Positions 4,250 to 10,295 of a stretch of 10,295 nucleotides of DNA are shown piece after piece. Source of the DNA: Maricaulis sp. (GTDB lineage Bacteria; Pseudomonadota; Alphaproteobacteria; Caulobacterales; Maricaulaceae). Under the pieces are notes generated by a model. It saw only the letters and a program-made list of their open reading frames with translations. It ran no database searches and had not been told where the DNA came from. Where the stretch lies: assembly GCA_002694345.1 (NCBI GenBank), contig NZLV01000173.1, positions 1 to 10,295 of the forward strand, in the 5' to 3' direction. A program made the position numbers and the translations under genes. Within the stretch, counting starts at the first letter, position 1. Each line of letters starts with the position of its first letter.

Positions 4250-5779
4250 TCAGGCCGCGGCCAGGGCGGTGCGAACCTTGGGCATGATGCGGCGCGAGAC
4301 CGGGACATCCGTGGCATTCGTCAGGGTGAGCCGGCCGATCCCGCTCGGCTCCCGTTCCAGCGCGCTGACGAAGGCGGTATTCACGATGTGCGAGCGATGC
4401 ACGCGCAGGAAGGTCTCCGGCAGGTCTTCCTCGAGCCCCGCCAGCGTGCCGTTGAACAGGGCGGTGCGGCCGTCGGCATAGTGCAGCTCGACATAATCGC
4501 CGGCCCCCTTGAGCTGCACGATCCGGTCGGTGGAGACGTATTCCACCCGGCCGGCACTGACCAGTTGCAGCTGGGCCGGTGCCGAGCGCTGCCGCGCCTC
4601 GGCCAGGGCGGTTTCCAGACGGCGGGCCCGGGCCTGTTCGATCTGCCGGTCGCGACGGGCACGGACCAGGGCAAGCGCCTGGCGGAAGAAGAGGAAGAGG
4701 AGAATGCCCGCACTGGCGATGTAGAGGTAGAAGTCGAGGAAACGCCCGCCGAAGAGCGGGATCAGAATGGCCAGGCCGGCAAAGACGGCGAAAAAGCCCA
4801 AAGCCCCGGGCTTGCGGCGGAGGGTCCACCAGAGGCTCCAGCCGGCCCCGTGCAGCAGCGCCGTCAGCAGCGCAAAGCCGGTCTTGCCATCATAGCCCGT
4901 CGTCGCCAGCACCACGGCCAGCATGACCAGGCCCAGCCCGGCCAGGATGAGCGCCCGCAGGCGTACCGAAAACACAGACAGGGTCTTGAGCAGATAGGCG
5001 TTGAGACAGAGGCCGAAGCCAAAGGCAAAGACGACGATGGCCATCAGGCGGATGTCGTGGACCGGGTAGTCATAGGCGAACACGCCGCGGGAGACTTCCC
5101 ACAATAATTGCCCTCCCGCGAAAAAGGCGGCCAGGGCCAGAATGGCCGAGCTCTCCCGTTCTTCGCTGCGCCAGGCCATCACGCCGAAAAAGACGACGCC
5201 GAGCACGAAAAACCCCAGCGTCACCAGGGACGGCCAATAACGGTGGGCGATGAGCTGGCTCATCTGTGTGTAGGGGATCACGGCCAGGGCATGCATGGGG
5301 GAGGACAGATGGATGCGGCTGTGCTGGCCCGACAGGTGCAGCACGATGTCATTCTCTCCGACCTGCAACAGGGCGCGGGGCACGTAGAACACGGCATCCA
5401 TGCGCCCGGGAACCTCCAGCGCGCGCGTCGCGCCGGGCTGGCCATTGCGCCCCAGCGGCTCGCCATTGAGCCAGACTTCAGAAGCGGCCTTGCCGGCAAG
5501 GTACAGTCCCAACGGACCGGTCCCGGACAATTGCGCCTCGCTGACGGTGATCCGGGTGCGCGCCCAGACTTCGCGGTTTTGCGGGTCCAGTGCGTGAAGA
5601 CCGGTCTCGACACACGCCGCGCCGGCGAAATCGGCCGGCGGTTCTCCACCGGGTCCGGGCGGGCAGACCTGGAGCACGGGCGCACGGGCCACAGCGGCAG
5701 GCTGGGCCGAGGCCCCCTGGAAGGGCGGGAAGACAAGCGCGAGGACCGTGAGCACGGTCAGGGAAAACAGGGTTTTCAT
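4250..5779 (-). CDS. 7TM membrane receptor fused to LytTR DNA-binding domain
   Basis: A 509-residue one-protein signalling system. A signal peptide lies at 1-25 (ASA-Q). A periplasmic region of about 26-180 looks like a beta-sandwich/galactose-binding-like domain (VWLNGEPLG, ENDIVLHLSG) and has two cysteines at 39 and 56. Seven predicted helices follow (about 184-203, 211-231, 244-264, 274-293, 303-320, 327-344, 347-368), as in 7TMR-DISM receptors. A charged coiled coil (370-400) links to a C-terminal LytTR domain (about 404-505) with IVQLKGAGDYVELHYADGR, FLRVHRSHIVN and VSRR, the normal LytTR landmarks. There is no kinase or receiver domain, so ligand sensing and DNA binding appear to be in one membrane-bound chain. 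The start fits the signal peptide but has only a weak ribosome site. Divergent from the S33 peptidase gene; may control itself or neighbours. Confidence 0.93.
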   Translation of the reverse strand: MKTLFSLTVLTVLALVFPPFQGASAQPAAVARAPVLQVCPPGPGGEPPADFAGAACVETGLHALDPQNREVWARTRITVSEAQLSGTGPLGLYLAGKAASEVWLNGEPLGRNGQPGATRALEVPGRMDAVFYVPRALLQVGENDIVLHLSGQHSRIHLSSPMHALAVIPYTQMSQLIAHRYWPSLVTLGFFVLGVVFFGVMAWRSEERESSAILALAAFFAGGQLLWEVSRGVFAYDYPVHDIRLMAIVVFAFGFGLCLNAYLLKTLSVFSVRLRALILAGLGLVMLAVVLATTGYDGKTGFALLTALLHGAGWSLWWTLRRKPGALGFFAVFAGLAILIPLFGGRFLDFYLYIASAGILLFLFFRQALALVRARRDRQIEQARARRLETALAEARQRSAPAQLQLVSAGRVEYVSTDRIVQLKGAGDYVELHYADGRTALFNGTLAGLEEDLPETFLRVHRSHIVNTAFVSALEREPSGIGRLTLTNATDVPVSRRIMPKVRTALAAA

Positions 5780-5913
5780 TCACCCAGATTAGCGCGCCGC
5801 TCGCCGAACGCCGATGCCGTTGACCGGTTTGTCACAGCCGCTGGCAGATCGGACCGTGAATGCGCCGGGTGAAGGGCCAGTCTGCAGGGACCGCATTCGC
5901 CGAAAGGAAGCCC

Positions 5914-7365
5914 ATGTCCGTGTTCAAACCCCTTTGCCTCGCCGCCCTGATCTCCACCACACTTCTGTGTGCGCCGGCCGGGCTGGCCGAAGACGCCCCC
6001 ATCATGTTCACCGCCCAGTCCGGCGACAGCGTCGAGGCTTTCCAGGGGTATGTCGAGGTTCCGGAGAACCGCGCCGATCCCGACAGCCGGATGATCCGCC
6101 TGAATTATGTCCGCTTTCCCGCCACGACCGAAACGCCGGGCCATCCGATCGTCTATCTCGCCGGTGGTCCGGGCGGATCCGGGACCGGGACGGCGCGCGC
6201 GCACCGTTTCGCGCTGTTCATGCAGATGCGCCAGCATGGTGATGTCATCGCATTCGACCAGCGCGGCACGGGCGGCAGTACCGAACTGCCGGTATGCGCG
6301 TCCTCGGTCCATATCGCCGACACGGAACCGGTCTCGGATGCCGAGCTGGCTGCGGCCTACCGGTCAGCCGTCGAGGAGTGCGGCACCTTCTGGCAGGACC
6401 AGGGTGTCGACCTGGCCGGCTATACCACCCGCGAAAGCGTCGCCGACCTGTCGGACCTGCGGGCGCATCTGGGCGCCGACCAGATCGACCTCTGGGGCAT
6501 TTCCTATGGCAGTCATCTCGCGCTGGCCGCGCTGAAGGAGATCCCCGATGAGATCGGGCGGGTCGTGATCGCCAGCGCCGAGGGGCTGGACAAGACGGTG
6601 AAGCTTCCCTCCCGCACGGACGCCTATATTGCGCGCTTGCAGGCGGCCGTGGACAGTCAGGATCTGGCCCGGGCGAACTATCCCGACATTGCCGGATTGA
6701 TGCGCCGCGTCCATGCACGGCTGGAGGCCGAGCCGATCGCCCTGGACATCCCGCAGGCCGATGGCAGCGTGGCGCCCTTCCTGCTGCAGCGCCATCACCT
6801 GCAGGAATACGCGTCCGGTCTGATCTCCGATCCGAACTGGGCGCGGATCATGCTCGCTCTCTATGCCAACCTGGATGCCGGCGAGACGGGTCTGGCGGTC
6901 GGCTTGCTGCAGCGTTTCCACACCCCCGGCGAACCGATCACCCTGCGCGCCATGCCCACGGCGATGGATCTGGCTTCGGGGATCGGCGATGCCCGGCTGG
7001 ACCGGGTCGAGGCCGAAGCCCGCACCAGCCTGCTCGGTGCCTATCTCAACTTTCCCATGCCGCAGATCCGCGGCAGCTGGAACGGGTTCGATCTGGGCGA
7101 AGACTTCCGCCGCGCCCCGACCGGAGATACGCCGGTCCTGCTGCTAACCGGAACCCTGGACGGACGCACCTATCCCGAGGCCCAGGCCGAAGCCGTGGCC
7201 GGGCTCAGCCACGTCACCCAGGTGACGGTCCGCAATGCCGGCCACAATCTCTTCATGGCCTCGCCGGAGGTGCATGCAGTGATCCACGCCTTCATGCGCG
7301 ACGAGCCGGTCACGGTGACCGAGATCTTGGTTGATCTGCCGGACTTCACCGAACTGCCCTTCTAG
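5914..7365 (+). CDS. Secreted alpha/beta-hydrolase, S33 (TAP-like) peptidase
   Basis: A 483-residue exported hydrolase. A signal peptide covers 1-25 (LCAPAGLA-E). The oxyanion-hole loop LAGGPGGSG is at 82-90 and FDQRGTGGS at 114-122, both typical of prolyl-iminopeptidase and tripeptidyl-aminopeptidase relatives. The nucleophile elbow GISYGS places Ser197; the acid is probably Asp416 (LTGTLDG) and the base His444 (NAGHN). A helical cap lies between about 225 and 395. Cys128 and Cys156 may form a disulfide. All triad residues are present, so the enzyme should be active, most likely releasing short N-terminal peptides or Pro-containing residues in the periplasm or outside. The start at ATG 5914 has aggaa before it and begins the signal peptide; an in-frame ATG 18 codons earlier would spoil that. 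An 83-base gap separates it from the AraC-type gene. Confidence 0.93.
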   Translation: MSVFKPLCLAALISTTLLCAPAGLAEDAPIMFTAQSGDSVEAFQGYVEVPENRADPDSRMIRLNYVRFPATTETPGHPIVYLAGGPGGSGTGTARAHRFALFMQMRQHGDVIAFDQRGTGGSTELPVCASSVHIADTEPVSDAELAAAYRSAVEECGTFWQDQGVDLAGYTTRESVADLSDLRAHLGADQIDLWGISYGSHLALAALKEIPDEIGRVVIASAEGLDKTVKLPSRTDAYIARLQAAVDSQDLARANYPDIAGLMRRVHARLEAEPIALDIPQADGSVAPFLLQRHHLQEYASGLISDPNWARIMLALYANLDAGETGLAVGLLQRFHTPGEPITLRAMPTAMDLASGIGDARLDRVEAEARTSLLGAYLNFPMPQIRGSWNGFDLGEDFRRAPTGDTPVLLLTGTLDGRTYPEAQAEAVAGLSHVTQVTVRNAGHNLFMASPEVHAVIHAFMRDEPVTVTEILVDLPDFTELPF

Positions 7366-7448
7366 CGGTCAAATCCGCAAGATCGGGAACGCCAGGCGGG
7401 TGCGGACCGGGTGGAATGATCTAGACTGTTGAACAGGAGGATCCTTCC

Positions 7449-8294
7449 ATGAAGCCCGACAACCGCGCCCGCTATGCCGACCGGGTTGACCGCGTCCTGG
7501 CCCATATCGAAGCGGCGGAAGCACCCGAAGCGCTGGTCCTGGACCAGCTGGCCGGCATCGCAGCACTGTCACCCTTCCACTTCCATCGGGTGTTCCGCCT
7601 GATGACGGGCGAGACCCTGGCCGACACGCTGCGCCGGGTGCGTGTCGCCCGCACCCTGCCCGAACTGGCCGATGACAGGGCCAGCATCACGCAGGCCGCC
7701 GGCGCGGCCGGCTATGCCAGCTCCCAGGCCTATGCCCGGGCGGTGCGCGCGACCACGGGCGGTACGGCCAGCCAGTTGCGCCGCGACCCGGCCCTGATCG
7801 AGCGCCTGCTGAAACCGGCCCGGCCGGACAGTACGGCCATGCCGGTCGAGATCGTTTCCACGGACCCGCTGCGCCTGCTCGCCATCCGCAATGTCGGTGC
7901 CTATGAAGAGCTCAACGCGACCTATGAAGCCCTGTTTGGCCAGGTGTTCGACACCGCTCCGATGGAGGCGCTGCGAGGCATTTGGGGCGTCTGGCATGAC
8001 GACCCGCGCTTCACGCAAGCGGCGCAGCTGGAATTCGACTGTGCCATCGATGTGGGAGACCTGCCCGCCCCGGACGGGATCATCGTTCTGAATGTCGCCG
8101 GCGGGCGGCATGCGCGCCTGCGCCATGTCGGTGATTATGACAGCCTGCACGACAGTATCGACCGACTGTATGCCCGCATGATCGAAGCCGGCGAGGATTT
8201 CGCGGATCGCCCGCTTGTCGTGAACTATGTCGATGATCCCGAAAGCCGGCCTGCCGCCGAATGGCGCTCCGACATTTATTTGCCCCTCGCCTGA
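7449..8294 (+). CDS. AraC-family regulator with GyrI-like ligand domain
   Basis: A 281-residue transcription factor. The AraC/XylS double helix-turn-helix is N-terminal (about 12-112). The first motif is LDQLAGIAALSPFHFHRVFR (31-50); the second is ITQAAGAAGYASSQAYARAVR (80-100). The second part (about 131-280) is a GyrI-like/SbmC effector domain, beginning MPVEIVSTDPLRLLAIRNVGAYEEL, with a closing DIYLPLA strand. This Rob/BmrR-like arrangement usually senses hydrophobic small molecules or drugs and controls efflux or detoxification genes. No transporter is in view, so its target is unknown. A strong ggagg stands eight bases before the ATG. It follows the S33 peptidase gene by 83 bases on the same strand, with an SRAP gene 70 bases downstream; co-transcription is possible but unproven. 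Confidence 0.95.
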   Translation: MKPDNRARYADRVDRVLAHIEAAEAPEALVLDQLAGIAALSPFHFHRVFRLMTGETLADTLRRVRVARTLPELADDRASITQAAGAAGYASSQAYARAVRATTGGTASQLRRDPALIERLLKPARPDSTAMPVEIVSTDPLRLLAIRNVGAYEELNATYEALFGQVFDTAPMEALRGIWGVWHDDPRFTQAAQLEFDCAIDVGDLPAPDGIIVLNVAGGRHARLRHVGDYDSLHDSIDRLYARMIEAGEDFADRPLVVNYVDDPESRPAAEWRSDIYLPLA

Positions 8295-8317
8295 GCCCTG
8301 CCACCGAGCCCTTGCCA

Positions 8318-8348
8318 GCCCCGCCGCAGCGGCCAAGACTGGCGGGGC
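8318..8348 (+). other. GC-rich hairpin between the AraC-type and SRAP genes
   Basis: gccccgcc (8318-8325) and ggcggggc (8341-8348) form a perfect 8-bp stem with a 15-base loop, starting 24 bases after the AraC-type stop and ending 16 bases before the SRAP start. It could reduce read-through or, because it lies right before the SRAP ribosome site (ggag at about 8354), affect SRAP translation. No U-run follows, so it is not a standard intrinsic terminator. Confidence 0.35.
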
Positions 8349-8364
8349 AATCGGGAGCCGGCAC

Positions 8365-9060
8365 ATGTGCGGACGTTTCACACAGCTTTGGACCTGGGCG
8401 GAGCTGCAGGGCTATTTCTCGATGTTCATGCCCGGCGCTTCGAACTTCCAGCCGGAATACAATCTCGCGCCGACCCGTGAGATCTGGGCGCTGATGCCGG
8501 AGGGCGACGGGCTGAAGCTGAGCCGGGCCCGATGGGGTCTGGTGCCGGCTTGGTGGTCAAAACCCTTCAAGGACCTGCCCAGCGCCTTCAATGCGCGCGC
8601 CGAGAGTGCGGCCGAGAAGCCCTTCTTCCGCTCCGCCTTCAAACAGCGGCGCTGCATCATTCCGGTCAGTGGTTTCTACGAATGGACCGGGGCAAAGGGC
8701 GCGCGCAAACCGCACTATTTCACCCGCCGTGACGGCAAGCCCATGTTTCTCGCCGCGCTGTTCGAAGACCATGAGGATGCCGCAACCGGCGAAGCGACGA
8801 CCAGCACGGTCGTGCTGACCTGTGCGGCCAATGGGTTCATGTCCCACTTCCATGACCGCATGCCGGTCATCCTGGAGCCTGACCGTGTGCAGGCCTGGGT
8901 GGAAAAGGGCGATCCCGCCCTGCTCTCACCGGCGGCCGAGGATGTCTTGCAGGAATGGGCAGTGGACCCGAAGGTGAATTCCAGCCGCTATCAGGGCGAG
9001 GATGCCATCGATCCCTGGGAGGAAATGCCCACGCTCGGCCTGGCCCAGCCCAAGGGCTGA
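8365..9060 (+). CDS. SRAP-domain protein (YedK/HMCES-like abasic-site crosslinker)
   Basis: A 231-residue single-domain SRAP protein, the family's usual length. These proteins bind abasic sites in single-stranded DNA and form a covalent thiazolidine link through Cys2 after removal of Met1, protecting the site from breakage. The required residues are present: Cys2 (MCGRF), Asn76 and Glu80 in FNARAE (75-80), Glu106 in GFYEW (103-107), and His163 in FHDRMP (162-167). YNLAPT (32-37) and RWGLVPAWW (56-64) are further hallmarks. The start must be this ATG, because Cys2 has to become the N-terminus; the longer in-frame version from 8227 overlaps the AraC-type gene and would abolish the chemistry. 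ggag lies about eight bases upstream. Convergent with slyX, only 11 bases apart. Confidence 0.96.
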   Translation: MCGRFTQLWTWAELQGYFSMFMPGASNFQPEYNLAPTREIWALMPEGDGLKLSRARWGLVPAWWSKPFKDLPSAFNARAESAAEKPFFRSAFKQRRCIIPVSGFYEWTGAKGARKPHYFTRRDGKPMFLAALFEDHEDAATGEATTSTVVLTCAANGFMSHFHDRMPVILEPDRVQAWVEKGDPALLSPAAEDVLQEWAVDPKVNSSRYQGEDAIDPWEEMPTLGLAQPKG

Positions 9061-9071
9061 GCGCGCCGGCC

Positions 9072-9281
9072 TCAATAGTGCGGCGGCTTGTGGGCTTCCG
9101 GGCCCGGTGCCAGGTCTTCCAGCGTGTCGACCCGGCCCATCAGCTTGTCGAGCCGGCGGGTGATCCGCGTGATCTCCTCGCGCTGGTCCAGGATCACGGA
9201 ATTCATGTCCTCGATTTCCTTTTCGGTATGCGCCAGATGCGCTTCCAAGGCTTCGATACGCTCAAGCGTCTTGTCGGACAT
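9072..9281 (-). CDS. slyX: SlyX family protein
   Basis: A 69-residue protein that is almost entirely one amphipathic coiled coil (about 3-55, regular L/I/M/V heptads: LERIEALEAHLAH...RITRRLDKLMGRV). It ends in the PPHY tail that marks the SlyX family. Its function is unknown; the name comes from a gene next to slyD in enterobacteria. The start is the ATG preceded by ggag seven bases upstream; extending the frame upstream would read through the katG terminator and gives no SlyX-like sequence. It lies downstream of katG on the same strand but beyond a strong terminator, so it probably has its own weak promoter in the 83 bases before it, where I could not identify convincing boxes. Confidence 0.93.
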   Translation of the reverse strand: MSDKTLERIEALEAHLAHTEKEIEDMNSVILDQREEITRITRRLDKLMGRVDTLEDLAPGPEAHKPPHY

Positions 9282-9364
9282 GAAGGATCTCCAGAATTCG
9301 GGGCCGGGTTCTAGGTCCCTGCCACCTGCCGGGCCAGAGCCGGTTGCAGCTGTCTTACAGATGA

Positions 9365-9392
9365 AAAGGGCGGAGCCGAAGCCCCGCCCTTT
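9365..9392 (-). terminator. Intrinsic terminator of katG with cUUCGg tetraloop
   Basis: Two 12-base arms (9365-9376 and 9381-9392) pair fully except for one G-U wobble in the minus-strand transcript. They enclose a four-base UUCG loop closed by C-G, the very stable cUUCGg tetraloop. Four T residues follow on the minus strand. It begins 27 bases after the katG stop. On the plus strand the loop is CGAA and the T-run is shorter, so its main direction is minus. A smaller stem (cacaaa 9393-9398 with tttgtg 9407-9412) sits between the stop codon and the terminator. Confidence 0.85.
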
Positions 9393-9419
9393 CACAAAGT
9401 TGTGGGTTTGTGACCCCGC

Positions 9420-10295
9420 CTAGTGGAGATCGAACCGGTCGGCGTTCATCACCTTGGTCCAGGCGGCGACGAAGTCCTTCACGAACTTCTCGCCATTATC
9501 GTCCTGGGCGTAGACTTCGGCATAGGCGCGCAGGATGGAGTTCGAGCCGAACACCAAATCCACACGGGAGGCCGTCCACTTGGTGGCGCCCGTCTTGCGG
9601 TCCTGGATCTCGTAGAGACCATCCTTGGACGGCACCCACTTGTTCGCCATATCGGTCAGATTGACGAAGAAGTCGGTCGTCAGGGCGCCTTCGCGATCCG
9701 TGAAGACACCATGCTTGGTGCCACCATGATTGGTGCCCAGCACACGCATGCCGCCGATCAGGCAGGTCATTTCGTGCGCCGTCAGACCCATCAGCTGGGC
9801 CCGGTCGAGGAGCATTTCCTCGGCCTCGACGATGTAGTCCTTCTTCTGCCAGTTGCGGAAACCGTCCGCCAGCGGCTCCAGGACGGCGAAGCTGTCCGCA
9901 TCGGTCTGTTCGGCCGTGGCATCGCCGCGGCCCGGCTCGAACGGCACGGAGACCTTGTAGCCGGCGGCCTTGATGGCCTGTTCCAGACCGACATTGCCGG
10001 CCAGCACGATGACATCGGCGATCGAGGCATTGTGCTTGGAGGCAATCGGCTCGAGCACGCCGAGCACCTTGGCCAGACGGGCCGGCTCATTGCCGTCCCA
10101 GTCTTTCTGCGGCGCCAGGCGGATACGGGCGCCATTGGCACCGCCGCGCAGGTCGGAGCCGCGGAAGGTGCGCGCGCTGTCCCAGGCAGTGGAGACCAAT
10201 TCAGACACGGACAGGCCGGACTTGGCGATGTCCTTCTTGATGTTGTCGACCTTGATCTTCTTGTTGCCGGCCGGGATCGGGTCCTGCCAGACCAG
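9420..10295 (-). CDS. katG: Catalase-peroxidase KatG, C-terminal part (cut by window edge)
   Basis: The last 291 residues of the bifunctional heme catalase/peroxidase that removes hydrogen peroxide. The reading frame is open to the window end at 10295, and the 5' part with the active-site Arg-Trp-His and heme ligand lies outside. Visible landmarks of the C-terminal (heme-free, duplicated) domain, in order, are LVWQDPIPAG, LVSTAWDSARTFRGSD, RGGANGARIRLAPQKDW, ADVIVLAGNVGLEQA, a long PFEPGRGDA segment, LTAHEMTCLIGGMRVLG, FFVNLTDM, FGSNSILRAYAEVYA and the usual end FVKDFVAAWTKVMNADRFDLH. The family is about 720-750 residues, so roughly 40% is here. There is no frameshift or stop inside. A GTG at 10206-10208 is internal, not the start. 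Peroxide-responsive control is usual for the family, but the promoter is not in the window. Confidence 0.97.
   Translation of the reverse strand: MVWQDPIPAGNKKIKVDNIKKDIAKSGLSVSELVSTAWDSARTFRGSDLRGGANGARIRLAPQKDWDGNEPARLAKVLGVLEPIASKHNASIADVIVLAGNVGLEQAIKAAGYKVSVPFEPGRGDATAEQTDADSFAVLEPLADGFRNWQKKDYIVEAEEMLLDRAQLMGLTAHEMTCLIGGMRVLGTNHGGTKHGVFTDREGALTTDFFVNLTDMANKWVPSKDGLYEIQDRKTGATKWTASRVDLVFGSNSILRAYAEVYAQDDNGEKFVKDFVAAWTKVMNADRFDLH

Noticed and set aside
4388..5107. 239-codon plus-strand frame inside the LytTR receptor gene
   Set aside because: Antisense to a gene with clear domains; its translation is Gln/Gly/Glu-rich with no recognisable motif.
5780..5913. Promoter pair in the divergent gap (TTGACC at 5820 for the peptidase; CTAATCT next to the receptor start suggesting a leaderless mRNA)
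   Set aside because: The TTGACC lacks a good -10 at proper spacing and the receptor side lacks a -35, so neither can be supported from one sequence.
7386..7410. GGAAC as a general-stress (EcfG-type) -35 box before the AraC-type gene
   Set aside because: No CGTT-type -10 is present 16-17 bases downstream.
8227..8364. Longer SRAP reading frame beginning inside the AraC-type gene
   Set aside because: SRAP chemistry needs Cys2 at the mature N-terminus, which only the ATG at 8365 provides.
7569..8381. 270-codon minus-strand frame opposite the AraC-type regulator
   Set aside because: Antisense shadow; no motif or convincing start, while the plus strand has full AraC and GyrI-like domains.
9420..10208. 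Reading katG as a complete 262-residue gene starting at the GTG at 10208
   Set aside because: The frame continues in KatG-like sequence (LVWQDPIPAG and onward) to the window edge, so the GTG codes for an internal valine.

Overview
The window is GC-rich, densely coded DNA from what looks like an alphaproteobacterium. The protein mix (paired ECF sigma factors, an NnrU-family membrane protein, a 7TM-LytTR regulator) and the REP-like palindromes at the left edge would suit a Caulobacterales/Maricaulales-type (Hyphomonadaceae or Maricaulaceae) marine bacterium. That placement is an inference from protein style, not a database result. No tRNA, rRNA, CRISPR array, transposase or phage gene was seen. 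There is no gene-free stretch longer than about 170 bases.

Left part (1-3457, minus strand). After about 165 bases holding two inverted copies of a palindromic repeat, the minus strand carries two three-gene cassettes of identical layout. Each has a small three-helix membrane protein (DUF6249-like), then an ECF sigma factor, then a small two-helix membrane protein whose start overlaps the sigma stop as ATGA. An NnrU-family membrane protein sits between them. In transcription order: DUF6249-like #2, sigma #2, putative anti-sigma #2, NnrU, DUF6249-like #1, sigma #1, putative anti-sigma #1. Both cassettes are preceded by the same bipartite sequence, CTGCATCC-N8-AACC-N12-GGGACAAAGG. Spacing is identical, and the element ends 31-36 bases before the first ATG. 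The best reading is a duplicated sigma/anti-sigma module that keeps a common, probably autoregulated, promoter. This is the most interesting part of the window.

Middle (3564-5779, minus strand). A secreted SH3b protein with a C-terminal COG3650-like cysteine domain follows a 7TM membrane receptor fused to a LytTR DNA-binding domain. The receptor gene is divergent from the next gene.

Right part (5914-9060, plus strand). A secreted S33-type alpha/beta-hydrolase (probable tripeptidyl-aminopeptidase-like peptidase) is followed by an AraC-type regulator with a GyrI-like ligand domain and then an SRAP-domain (YedK/HMCES-like) DNA-protein crosslink protein. Convergent to these, on the minus strand, are slyX and the 3' part of katG (catalase-peroxidase), which runs off the right edge. 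A strong cUUCGg-capped terminator lies behind katG. KatG (peroxide defence) and the SRAP protein (abasic-site protection) are both damage-response functions, but nothing in the sequence ties them into one operon.
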